Positions 1-7,063 are shown, counted from the stretch's first letter. The stretch: DNA of 13,564 bases from GCA-020356105 sp041602815 (GCA_041602815.1 JBFIFO010000109.1:1-13564), one strand, 5' to 3'. Notes: generated by a model from the sequence alone, not told the origin. A program made the numbers and translations.

Positions 1-1847
1 AGCCACCGGTCCATCTGGTCAAGCGCCTCCCACAGGGCTGGATTATTGCATATAAATCCGCTGCCGAAGCCGCAACTAAACCGGGTGTCGACGACGATGA
101 TCACCTGGTTGTCGGCATGACCGTTCGCCTTGATCAGCCGGTCCCGCATCTCGAATGAATGGAAGCGCATGTGAATGTCGCCACCGGGCCGCAAATCGAG
201 ATAGTTGCGAAAATCGATGATCGGGATCTCCGAAAGACCGCCCCCGCCGTTGGTCAGGCGTCCGCCGCGATAGGCAAGGCGTGTGGCCGCCAGGTCCGTG
301 TTCGTACGATCGGCAATGAAGTTCGCATCGATATCGAAGCCGCCGATCTTCTCATTCAGGTCGAGAAATTGTTCGATGGTGATCGTCCCGGCATTCAGTG
401 CGGCCAACCCATATTGTACGCCCACATTATCGAGGGGGCGGCGCGCGAAACCCGTTGTTGCATCACGACCATACCCGTTCACGGCGTGGTCGAAGACCGT
501 CGGCCGCGCGCCGTCGGGATTGAATACCGGGTCATAGCGAGCATCGGCCGGCACCACGTTGTCGAACTCGGCGGATAGCCGATCCGGTCGGTTGGGAACG
601 GGGTCGATACGCGCTGCGCCCCGATCCATGTTGGCGATGCTGGCAAAGACGCCGAACCCTGAGACGGCGCGTTGCTGCTCCTCGCTCCAGGAAATGACAC
701 CCGCCGCGTTCGCCGCGTCGAAATAGTGCTTCAGCAGGCGCGAATCGCTGAGCAGCTGGACGGTCGCGAAGCCGACCTCCGGAAAACTCCGGCCGATCAG
801 AATGCCATCGAACAGTCCAGGGTAGTTATCCGACGTCTGGTGACTTTGATACGAGCCACCGGAAGAGCCTAGGCCGAGCGTGTATGTCGGGACGCCGAAC
901 TGCTCCACGAAATACTCCTTGACCATCATGGTGGTCTCGGAAGAGAGGATGTCGGCGCAATTGTTGCGGTACCGGTTCAGCGAGGCGCCGATGGTGGCAT
1001 AGCCTCGGGACAGCAGATCATCGATCAGCACGCCCGCCGTATCGCTGCCCTGTATGTACCATCCGCGCCGGCATCCGCCACCTTGCCGGTAGACGATCCG
1101 GCCATTCCATCCCGGCGTGCGGGTGAACGGATCAGGAAGCGGCATGCCGGGTTCGTGCAGGAATGCGATCTCATAGATGGCCCGATTGATGGTTCCGGTC
1201 TCGAGACGGATAATATATGGAACGGTATTCCCCTCGTAGGTCGTGGTCTCGGCGATGTCGTCGGGATAGGGGCCCGAAAGGAGGACCTTAAGGGTGCCGT
1301 CGGTCGACTTGTACAGATAGTCGACGCGCGTCCCAATCGAGCACTTCTCGTCCAGCGGCGGGCCCAGGGTTTGGCCGCCAAGGGCGCCGCTGCCCAACTC
1401 GAATTGTTCCGTCTGACAGAAGAACGGCTGTTCGTGCGGACCCGAGATGATCGGACCGGTGATCGGCCAGTTGGTCAACTCGAGCGTTGCGGAGGGACGG
1501 CCCTTGCCGCGTCCGTTCGCCGTCACCACCAAGCTGTTGCTGCCCACGGCCAGACCCGTCACCAGGCCGCGAAGGGCCCGGCGTCCGTCGACCGATCGAA
1601 AGACTCCCGTGACGTCGGTCCCGTTCAGGATCACGACGACCTGACGCTCGGGAACGTTCCGCGGGATGCCGATTTCAACGAGCACGTCACCGCCACTGAC
1701 GAGCCAAGGCTTGGTCGAAAGGGCAGTGACACTGAACGCCATGCCCGGCGATCCGGCCGGATCCGGGTTGGCGATGCCTTTGCCAACGGAATTCAGATAA
1801 GCGGTCGATACTGCAGCCAGGACGGCCGCGACAACGAAGCGACGCAT
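1..1847 (-). CDS. DUF6351 family secreted alpha/beta-hydrolase-like protein (3' end outside window)
   Basis: The minus-strand frame is open from an ATG at 1847 to the window edge, giving 615 codons with the C-terminus missing. GGGAGG lies 7 bases before the ATG. Residues 1-26 look like a signal peptide, so the protein is probably periplasmic or secreted. The N-terminal part (about 40-125) resembles a beta-sandwich with STKPWLVSGGDVLV and VVILNGTDVTGVF. The central part carries WNGRIVY, GGGCRRGW, SSETTMMVKEYF and GLGSSGGSYQ, followed by DNYPGLFDG. In that block Ser329 sits in a G-x-S-x-G nucleophile elbow. Later blocks are RRPLDNVGVQYGLAALNAG (471-487) and FHSFEMRDRL. I recognise this layout as DUF6351, distantly like tannase/feruloyl-esterase hydrolases. 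The ester-hydrolase role is inferred and the substrate is unknown. The S1 protease gene lies upstream on the same strand, but 391 bases away, so co-transcription is uncertain. Confidence 0.85.
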   Translation of the reverse strand, partial: MRRFVVAAVLAAVSTAYLNSVGKGIANPDPAGSPGMAFSVTALSTKPWLVSGGDVLVEIGIPRNVPERQVVVILNGTDVTGVFRSVDGRRALRGLVTGLAVGSNSLVVTANGRGKGRPSATLELTNWPITGPIISGPHEQPFFCQTEQFELGSGALGGQTLGPPLDEKCSIGTRVDYLYKSTDGTLKVLLSGPYPDDIAETTTYEGNTVPYIIRLETGTINRAIYEIAFLHEPGMPLPDPFTRTPGWNGRIVYRQGGGCRRGWYIQGSDTAGVLIDDLLSRGYATIGASLNRYRNNCADILSSETTMMVKEYFVEQFGVPTYTLGLGSSGGSYQSHQTSDNYPGLFDGILIGRSFPEVGFATVQLLSDSRLLKHYFDAANAAGVISWSEEQQRAVSGFGVFASIANMDRGAARIDPVPNRPDRLSAEFDNVVPADARYDPVFNPDGARPTVFDHAVNGYGRDATTGFARRPLDNVGVQYGLAALNAGTITIEQFLDLNEKIGGFDIDANFIADRTNTDLAATRLAYRGGRLTNGGGGLSEIPIIDFRNYLDLRPGGDIHMRFHSFEMRDRLIKANGHADNQVIIVVDTRFSCGFGSGFICNNPALWEALDQMDRW

Positions 1848-2238
1848 GTGTTTTCCTCCCTGCTGGAGGAGTTCTTTCGCTCCCTTTCTTGAAGATCGTT
1901 AACCATAACAGGGCCGTCAGGCATCCTCAATTACAACGACTTCAAATCTCGATTATCGGGTCAACTGGCCGAACCTCGACCAAGGCGCTGATGCCAGAGC
2001 TCGAGAAGGCCTGGACCGGCGTCGTCGAGGAGCACACCGGCAAGCCGGTCGGCGCCGTGTCCGACAGCGGCGTGGCGCCGGGCCAAGTCTGGCGCCGCGC
2101 GTCCGGGAGCGGCCGTCGTGCGCGTGAAACGATCCCCCTGGGACCCGCGGGAAACCCCAACGCATGGGGTCGTTCCACCGGGGCGGGCCGGCGGGGGCTC
2201 TGCTGCGGCCGTCGCCCCGGCCCCTTGCTCTCCGCAGG
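1848..2238. other. 391-base gap between two minus-strand genes
   Basis: This stretch separates the S1 protease stop from the DUF6351 start. The part next to the DUF6351 gene (about 1865-1960) is less GC-rich and is the likely place for its promoter, though no convincing -35/-10 pair was found. The middle (1973-2113) shows codon-like GC bias and is listed separately as a possible gene remnant. A small hairpin (ACCCC 2154-2158 with GGGGT 2166-2170) could help end protease transcription, but it lacks a proper U-tract. Confidence 0.6.
1973..2113 (+). pseudogene. possible coding remnant, family not recognised
   Basis: Read in the plus frame starting at 1973, 45 of 47 codons end in G or C while the second positions are mixed, which is the usual coding pattern in this genome. 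The peptide includes a protein-like helical stretch, LMPELEKAWTGVVEEHTGKP, followed by VGAVSDSG. The frame has no credible start or Shine-Dalgarno and runs on into the antisense side of the protease gene. A minus-strand frame (1942-2178) shares the same wobble position, so the coding strand is not certain. The plus reading looks more protein-like. It may be a decayed gene fragment or chance composition. Confidence 0.2.
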
Positions 2239-3297
2239 TTACGGCTTCGGGCACTCGCCCTGGCGGTCGACCGCGGTGCAGCCGCACAGCTCGATCTCGG
2301 CGGCCGTCGGGGCCGCGAGCACGCAGCCGAGGAACGCCTGGATCTGCGGCGTGTCGGTGCGCGCCATGATCGCCGAGCCGCGGCAGATCGCATCGCCCGA
2401 GCTGGTGATCGCGACCTGCAGCTCGACGCCCCGGTCGTCGTAGAACAGCGGGCCGCCGGAATCGCCGCCGCAGGTGCCCGTGAAATCCCGGGCCGGGTTC
2501 TGCGAGCCCATCATCAGGTTCTGGTTCTTGCCCATGAAGCTGATGAAGGCGGTGCCGGTGGTCGTCCAGCGCACGCCGAGCTTGGAGACGTCGTTCACCG
2601 CGCCGCCCTTGTTGCCGCCCTCGCGCGGGCGGTTGTGTGCCTCGCCGACGCCGTAGCCGACGGCGGTGAAGACCGCCGGGTCGCGCACATTGGCGATCGA
2701 GCGCAGGAACTGCGGGTGCGGCAGTGTGACCGGCTCGATGCCCGACAGATCGACGATCTCGCCGCCATGGGTGACCAGCGCGCCGCCGGAAAGCGGCAGC
2801 ACCATGACGCCGTAGTCGAACTGCAGGTTGAAGGCGTTCAGCCCCTGCGGCCCGTATTCCTCGGGCAGCACCGGCTGCGCGCCGAGCACGTACTGGTGCG
2901 GCGACCAGCTGCTGGCCGAGATCTCCGGGATGTCGCGCGCGATCTCGGCATCGAACGAGACGCCGACGTCGATCAGCGTGCCGTTCGCGAGCCCGGCAAG
3001 GTAGAACGAGACGCAGTGGCCGGCGGTCAGGATGATGACACGCTCGTCGTCCTTGGCCAGGAGGCTGCCGGAACAGCGCCCGAAGCCGACGCCGTGGACG
3101 AGTTCGCCGTCGCGCGGCGGCCGGAAGCCCGACAGGCTGACGGTGTTGGGGTGCTGGCAGCCGACATTGGCCGCATTGTCGAAACAGTCCGGCTCGCCGA
3201 ACGTGATGGCGCGTGCCACCGAAGGCGCCACCGCGAGCGCCACGCCCATGACGGCAAGACACGACAGATATCCGAGAGCCCTGAACAGAATGGTCAT
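2239..3297 (-). CDS. secreted trypsin-like serine protease (S1 family)
   Basis: The product is 352 residues. The ATG at 3297 was chosen because GGGAGG lies just upstream and a clean signal peptide follows (MTILFRALGY..., cleavage probably near ARA at 28-30). The reading frame extends far upstream, but that part is antisense to the neighbouring gene and unconvincing. The catalytic triad of a chymotrypsin-fold protease is visible: His94 in LTAGHC, Asp161 in FDYGVMVL, and Ser280 in TGTCGGDSGGPLF. CSGSLL (75-80) is the usual strand before the histidine. There are several cysteines, including an unusual C-terminal CxC (338 and 340) and Cys349, suggesting disulfides and an oxidising location. No long propeptide is obvious. 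The cleavage specificity and target are unknown. It is transcribed divergently from the ceramidase-like gene. Confidence 0.9.
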   Translation of the reverse strand: MTILFRALGYLSCLAVMGVALAVAPSVARAITFGEPDCFDNAANVGCQHPNTVSLSGFRPPRDGELVHGVGFGRCSGSLLAKDDERVIILTAGHCVSFYLAGLANGTLIDVGVSFDAEIARDIPEISASSWSPHQYVLGAQPVLPEEYGPQGLNAFNLQFDYGVMVLPLSGGALVTHGGEIVDLSGIEPVTLPHPQFLRSIANVRDPAVFTAVGYGVGEAHNRPREGGNKGGAVNDVSKLGVRWTTTGTAFISFMGKNQNLMMGSQNPARDFTGTCGGDSGGPLFYDDRGVELQVAITSSGDAICRGSAIMARTDTPQIQAFLGCVLAAPTAAEIELCGCTAVDRQGECPKP

Positions 3298-3585
3298 CGA
3301 CCCTTCCTCCCTGTTGCTGCGTCGTTGCAATTCCCCCGTTGCAGGGAATCCTGCGGCGGCCGGTGGCGGCCGGCTCCGTCCTGCGCCGCCGCGCCCTGTC
3401 CGGGGCCGGCATTCGCATGCGTGCAGGCGGCAAGCGTCTGCCCAAGCGGGTCGGCTTGTCAAGGCCGATTGCGCGCGTCCCCGGCCGGCGCGGGGCGGGA
3501 ATTCCGACGCGCTTCGCATTTCACGAACGGCCGTGCAAAGTAGCCCGATGGCAGGGATCCGTCGGCAGCAACGGAGGACCGGATC

Positions 3586-4413
3586 ATGACGCACCCCCGG
3601 CGCATCGCGCTCCTCATGCTCCCGACCGTCGCCGTGGTCGCCGCGGTCTATCTGTTCGTGCCGCCGGTCCCGCAGGATCCCGCCTATCACGACTTCGCCG
3701 ACCGGCGCGCGGTCATGGGCATTCCGCACGTCGGCGACGTCGTCTCGAACCTGCCGTTCACGCTGGCCGGCCTGGCCGGACTCGCGGCGCTGTTCCTCGG
3801 CTGGTTCGGGGTCCCGCGGGCCGACGCGCGGGCGCGCCTGCCCTATGCGGTGTTCTTCCTCGGCGTGGCGCTGGTCGGCCCCGCCTCGGCCTATTACCAC
3901 TGGAACCCGAACTCCGAGACCCTGTTCTGGGACCGCGTGTTCCTGACCGTGGCCGTCATGGGGCTGGTCGCCGCCGTCATCGCCGACCGCATCCACCGCA
4001 GCCGGGCATCGGGCTGGATCCTGGCGCTGCTGGTCGGCGCCGGCTTCGCCAGCGTGCTGTCGTGGAGCGTCGGTGAGGCGCACGGGAACGGCGACCTGCG
4101 CGGCTATCTCCTGGTGCAGTTCTACCCGCTGGTCGCGGTGCCCCTGGTGCTGTGGCAGTTCCCCGATGGCCTGCGGGTGAAATCCCGATTCATCGCGTGG
4201 GCGGTCGGCTGCTACGTCGTGGCCAAGATCGCGGAGCTGTTCGATGCCGAGATCTTCGTCCTGCTCGGCGGCGCCGTCAGCGGCCACACGTTGAAGCACC
4301 TGCTCGCCGCGCTCGGCCCGGTCGCCATTATCGCCATGATGCGGACCTGGCCGCGCAGCGTCGCCCACCGCTACACCGCGGACGGCGCGGCGCCCCTGCG
4401 GTCCGGCACCTGA
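3586..4413 (+). CDS. ceramidase-like membrane hydrolase (CREST superfamily)
   Basis: This is a 275-residue polytopic membrane protein with about seven hydrophobic segments. The ATG at 3586 is preceded by GGAGG with 8 bases of spacing. The active-site pattern of the CREST/alkaline ceramidase superfamily is present. It consists of Ser101 and His105 in SAYYHWNP, Asp116 in FWDRVF, and the pair His234/His238 in SGHTLKHLLA. In that superfamily these residues hold a catalytic zinc. The N-terminal YHDFADRR...GIPHVGDVVSNLPF is also typical of the bacterial branch. Ceramide or another lipid amide is the family's substrate type, and the actual substrate here is inferred only by homology. The gene is monocistronic, sitting between a divergent protease and a convergent lipoprotein, and it ends at the hairpin at 4454-4483. 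Confidence 0.85.
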   Translation: MTHPRRIALLMLPTVAVVAAVYLFVPPVPQDPAYHDFADRRAVMGIPHVGDVVSNLPFTLAGLAGLAALFLGWFGVPRADARARLPYAVFFLGVALVGPASAYYHWNPNSETLFWDRVFLTVAVMGLVAAVIADRIHRSRASGWILALLVGAGFASVLSWSVGEAHGNGDLRGYLLVQFYPLVAVPLVLWQFPDGLRVKSRFIAWAVGCYVVAKIAELFDAEIFVLLGGAVSGHTLKHLLAALGPVAIIAMMRTWPRSVAHRYTADGAAPLRSGT

Positions 4414-4453
4414 CGATAACGTAGCCGGCGCCGCCGGGTTGCGTCCACAGGAA

Positions 4454-4483
4454 ACAGGGGCGGTCCGGCTGGACCGCCCCTGT
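4454..4483. terminator. strong hairpin, shared terminator of convergent genes
   Basis: ACAGGGGCGGTCC (4454-4466), loop GGCT, then the exact reverse complement GGACCGCCCCTGT (4471-4483) make a perfect 13-base-pair stem. It lies between the plus-strand ceramidase-like gene and the minus-strand lipoprotein gene, so it can stop transcription from both sides. There is no strong U-tract on the plus side; the minus side has a short TTTCC a few bases beyond the stem. Confidence 0.75.
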
Positions 4484-4591
4484 GGCAGATTGCAAGTCGC
4501 GAATATTGCACTCTGCTAATACTTTACTCCCGGATCCGGTCTTGACGAGGTCGGGCGCAGGGCGCCGGCGACCCCGTACAATGTCGCGATC

Positions 4592-5074
4592 CTATCTGCG
4601 GGCGTCGTCCGCGTTGCCGGCCTTGTGGTCCCGGTTGTCGCCCTTGTCGATGGCGTTCTGGTTGCGGTCCTTGCCCTTCTTGCCCTTTTTGCCCTTGTCG
4701 CCGCTGTCGCCGGTGTCGCCGGTGTCGCCGGCATCGTTGCCGGCCGTGGCACCGTCGCTGGCGCCGGCATCGTCGCCGCCCTTGGCGTCGTCGTTCCCCG
4801 CCGCGGCGCCGTTATCGTCCGCGCCCTGGTCGGCGCCCGCGTCGGAGCGGCCGTCGACACCGGCGCTGTCGCGCGACCGTGCATTGTCGCGGCCGTCGCG
4901 GTTGTCCTCTCCCGGCACCGAAACGCCCATGTCGGGCGCGGTCGCCATATCGGCAAGTGCCGCCTGTACGCACTCCGACGAGGCTTCGCTGCATGCGGCC
5001 ATAAAGTTGCTACCACCCTGCAGGCAACCGCCAAGCGCAAAGATCGCCGGAACAATCACAATAAACTTCTTCAT
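4592..5074 (-). CDS. Asp/Gly-rich lipoprotein with a collagen-like block
   Basis: The product is 160 residues. The N-terminus MKKFIVIVPAIFALGGC is a lipoprotein signal with Cys17 as the acylated residue, so the mature protein is membrane-anchored. Residues 20-55 hold two more cysteines (28 and 35) and may form a small helical or disulfide-bonded element. From about 56 on the protein is low-complexity and rich in D, G, A and N. Residues 116-136 form seven uninterrupted Gly-X-Y triplets whose X/Y residues change from acidic/Thr/Ser to lysine, and a charged tail follows. No enzyme motif is seen. GGGGA lies 8 bases upstream of the ATG. The long overlapping plus-strand frames are shadows of this repetitive GC-rich gene. 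A sigma-54 type promoter lies about 110 bases upstream. I recognise no named family. A surface or periplasmic spacer role is only a guess. Confidence 0.75.
   Translation of the reverse strand: MKKFIVIVPAIFALGGCLQGGSNFMAACSEASSECVQAALADMATAPDMGVSVPGEDNRDGRDNARSRDSAGVDGRSDAGADQGADDNGAAAGNDDAKGGDDAGASDGATAGNDAGDTGDTGDSGDKGKKGKKGKDRNQNAIDKGDNRDHKAGNADDARR
4667..4729 (-). repeat. collagen-like Gly-X-Y repeat (7 triplets)
   Basis: Codons 116-136 of the lipoprotein read GDT GDT GDS GDK GKK GKK GKD. On the plus strand this appears as tandem GCC-containing triplets. Such short perfect repeats are prone to length changes by slippage. Confidence 0.85.
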
Positions 5075-5185
5075 CGTTCAATCCCCATTTCTGCCGCCGT
5101 TTCCATTGGGATCCCGAATCCCTGCCGGAATGTTTGGATCCGCTGCCCGGTTCGGGCCACCCTCCGGCGGCTCGCGTCAGACGAC

Positions 5186-5200
5186 GCAAGGATCGTGCCA
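5186..5200 (-). promoter_or_regulatory. sigma-54 (RpoN) -24/-12 promoter of the lipoprotein gene
   Basis: On the minus strand 5200 to 5186 reads TGGCACG-ATCC-TTGC, an exact match to the RpoN consensus TGGCACG-N4-TTGC with the invariant GG and GC 10 bases apart. It lies in the intergenic space between the GNAT stop (5270) and the lipoprotein start (5074). It points toward the lipoprotein and would give a leader of roughly 100 bases. By simple counting, an 11-base match like this is expected about 0.006 times in both strands of the window. Confidence 0.8.
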
Positions 5201-5238
5201 AAATCGGCGATACGTGGAGAAACTGGGCCTTGCGGTGC

Positions 5239-5265
5239 GTGCCGCCCGGCCCGCGCGGTCGGCAC
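5239..5265 (-). terminator. weak candidate stem-loop after the GNAT gene
   Basis: GTGCCG (5239-5244) pairs with CGGCAC (5260-5265) just past the minus-strand GNAT stop. There is no U-tract, so it may only be a 3'-end stabiliser. It separates the GNAT gene from the sigma-54 promoter. Confidence 0.3.
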
Positions 5266-5269
5266 CGTG

Positions 5270-5827
5270 TCAGACGGGGTCGTCGCAGGCCGCGCACAAT
5301 GCCGCAAGGTCGCGCCAGCCGATGCGCGTGTCGGGCATGTCGGCGCCGGCGAACGGGTCGATCCCGGTCCCGTCCGGCTGGCCGCCGAGGCGCCGGTAGA
5401 ACCTGATCGCACCGCGGTTGGCGTCGTAGACGCGCAGGCAGACCGAGGACGCATGCTCGGCCCGCAGGCGCGTCGCCGCGCATCCCATCAGCCGCCGGCC
5501 GAGGCCGCTGCCGCGCCAGCGGGCGGCCACGTGCAGGCTGTCGATGACCGCGTCGTATCCGGGCTCGCCCCCACGTCTCACCGCGATGAAACCGGACGGC
5601 ACGTCGCCGTGGCAGGCGACGAGCACGAAGCCGGCTCTCGGCTCGGACAGCAGCGCGCGCCAGTGGCGCCGCCGTTCCTCGTCGACATCGCCGTCGAGAT
5701 AGGCGTCCGGCAGGACGCCGCGATAAACCTCGCGCCAGCTGTCCGCGTGCAGCGCCGCGACGACGTCGGCGTCGGTGGCGGTGGCCGGGCGGATCAGCGG
5801 CGGTTCGGGACCGGGAGGTGACGGCAT
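5270..5827 (-). CDS. GNAT family N-acetyltransferase
   Basis: This is a 185-residue cytoplasmic enzyme predicted to move an acetyl group from acetyl-CoA to an amine. The start MPSPPG at 5827 is the only in-frame ATG between the lipase stop and the first conserved part (LIRPATATDADVVAAL, 11-26); its Shine-Dalgarno is weak. GNAT motif A is visible as IDSLHVAARWRGSGLGRRLM, with the acetyl-CoA pyrophosphate loop RGSGLG at 105-110. Motif B is YDANRGAIRFYRRLGG at 134-149. The stretch WREVYRGVLPDAYLD (31-45) is typical of a common bacterial GNAT subgroup of unknown substrate. The length is normal for the family. It starts 65 bases after the stop of the upstream lipase-like gene on the same strand and may be co-transcribed. 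Confidence 0.88.
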   Translation of the reverse strand: MPSPPGPEPPLIRPATATDADVVAALHADSWREVYRGVLPDAYLDGDVDEERRRHWRALLSEPRAGFVLVACHGDVPSGFIAVRRGGEPGYDAVIDSLHVAARWRGSGLGRRLMGCAATRLRAEHASSVCLRVYDANRGAIRFYRRLGGQPDGTGIDPFAGADMPDTRIGWRDLAALCAACDDPV

Positions 5828-5892
5828 GGCGGCAGCTTGGCGGTCGGTCCGCCATCGGGCAAGGAAAAACGCGGCCGAATGCGGTGCGGCCC

Positions 5893-6879
5893 TCAGGGCG
5901 CGGCCGGCGGCGCTGCAACGGGCGGAGAGAACCGCTGGTGCTCGAGGAAGGCCAGCACCGCCGCGACCGTCTGCGGCCGGTTCATGACGACGGCGTGCGG
6001 CGCGGGCACCCGAACCCAGTCGGTAGCGCCGTCCAGACGGGTCTCGGCGACCCGCACGATGAGGTCGTCGTCGCCTTCGAGCAGGGGGTTGTAGCCGGCT
6101 TTGCCGCGGCCGGCCGCGACGATGCCGATGGGCACGTCGGGCATGGGCAGGGTCGCGACGTGCGCCGTGGTCGCGTCGAACAGGCCGCGCCACAGCAGCC
6201 AGTTGACCGGCGGCACGTATTGCAGCACGTCGGCCATCGCCGAACCCTGGTTCGGCGGTGCGATCATCACCACCGATTCGACGGCGATGCGGTCGCGCCA
6301 TGCGGCGTCGCGCGCCAGCAGCTCGCGCACCAGAAGGCCGCCGAGACTGTGGGTCACGAAACTGATGCGGCGTACCCCGTCAAGGTCGGCAAGCAATGCC
6401 TCCAGGGTATCGGCATTGGCGGCAAGGCTGCGGCGGGTGCTGGGGTAGCCGATCGCCGCCACGCCGTAGCCGGCGTCCCTGAGGGCCCGTTCCAGACCGC
6501 GGAAGCTCGCACGCGAGCGGCCCAGCCCGTGGACCAGCAGCACCATGTGTTCGCGATGGGGCGCGATGCTGCGCTCCGCGCGAAGGCGCTCGAACGCGGC
6601 GCGGCAGGCGTCGTATCGACCCCAGCAACGGCGTATGTCGCGCGGGTCCAGCAGACGCGCGTGACCGGTCAGGACGTTCTCCTGAATGCGCCAGCCGCCA
6701 TACAGGTAGCGGTCTGCCCACACCTGGCGGCCGCCCAGGGTCGGCAGCGCGACATTCGGCCAGGTTGCGGCCTGATTCGCCATCGCCGCGTCGCTCAAAA
6801 GCCCGCACAGGGCGAGAAACAGCCCGAACCGCAACCGTGCCGCATGCCGCAATGCTCCACTTTTCCTCAATGAAACCAA
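5893..6879 (-). CDS. exported lipase/esterase-like alpha/beta hydrolase
   Basis: The product is about 328 residues if translation starts at TTG 6879, which has GGAAGAGG 8 bases upstream. A TTG three codons later is an alternative. An ATG at 7017 in the same frame is unlikely because it precedes the AT-rich promoter-like region. With the TTG start, residues 8-34 form a signal peptide ending near DAAMA. The alpha/beta-hydrolase marks are the oxyanion strand VLLVHGLGRS (His117-Gly118) and the nucleophile elbow FVTHSLGG with Ser178. They continue with IAPPNQGSAMAD, an acidic residue in EGDDDLIV (Asp272 likely), and the final His295 in VPAPHAVV. The first glycine of the usual GxSxG is Thr, as in several PGAP1/lipase-like relatives. 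The substrate is probably a lipid or other ester, by family only. The gene is divergent from the TRAP operon. Confidence 0.82.
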   Translation of the reverse strand: MVSLRKSGALRHAARLRFGLFLALCGLLSDAAMANQAATWPNVALPTLGGRQVWADRYLYGGWRIQENVLTGHARLLDPRDIRRCWGRYDACRAAFERLRAERSIAPHREHMVLLVHGLGRSRASFRGLERALRDAGYGVAAIGYPSTRRSLAANADTLEALLADLDGVRRISFVTHSLGGLLVRELLARDAAWRDRIAVESVVMIAPPNQGSAMADVLQYVPPVNWLLWRGLFDATTAHVATLPMPDVPIGIVAAGRGKAGYNPLLEGDDDLIVRVAETRLDGATDWVRVPAPHAVVMNRPQTVAAVLAFLEHQRFSPPVAAPPAAP

Positions 6880-6925
6880 AATCGTAGCCTCTTCCGGTCG
6901 ATAATCGGTATTGGCCGATAATAAA

Positions 6926-6938
6926 TGAACTATGTTCA
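6926..6938. promoter_or_regulatory. perfect inverted repeat, possible operator
   Basis: TGAAC-TAT-GTTCA is a 5-3-5 palindrome in the AT-rich segment between the divergent lipase-like gene and TRAP operon. It overlaps a TTGAAC that could be a -35 for the lipase gene. The spacing of 3 does not match a known LexA box. The regulator is unknown. Confidence 0.35.
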
Positions 6939-7037
6939 ATAATTCCCGCCCTGTCAAGCCCTTTGTTATAGTGGCGGCCGTGATTTCGGATGCGGTGAGT
7001 CGGTCTGGCGGGACCATCCTGTCGAACGGCGTCCCGT

Positions 7038-7063
7038 GGAAACCCGGTTCGCTTCGGGTTTCC
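7038..7063 (+). other. hairpin in the TRAP operon leader
   Basis: GGAAACCCG (7038-7046) and CGGGTTTCC (7055-7063) form a 9-base-pair stem with an 8-base loop. It lies about 100 bases before the tatT start. It is not followed by a U-tract, so it is a leader structure or stabiliser rather than a clear terminator. Confidence 0.45.

Noticed and set aside
2164..3543. Long plus-strand open frame (459 codons) over the protease gene
   Set aside because: Antisense shadow of the GC-rich S1 protease; low-complexity Arg/Ala/Asp peptide with no domain.
3298..4368. N-terminal extension of the protease frame up to 4368
   Set aside because: It is antisense to the ceramidase-like gene, and the ATG at 3297 has a good Shine-Dalgarno and signal peptide.
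4667..4729. Short tandem DNA repeat as a CRISPR or mobile element
   Set aside because: The repeats are 9-base codon triplets inside a reading frame, with no spacers or terminal repeats.
4625..5821. Long plus-strand open frame across the lipoprotein and GNAT genes
   Set aside because: Covers two well-supported minus-strand genes in antisense; the hydrophobic VALVAAVAGVAG run comes from the GXY repeat read backwards.
6926..6938. LexA/SOS box reading of TGAAC-TAT-GTTCA
   Set aside because: The spacing between GAAC and GTTC is 3, not the 4 of the Gram-positive type, and it is not the direct repeat GTTC-N7-GTTC of alphaproteobacteria.
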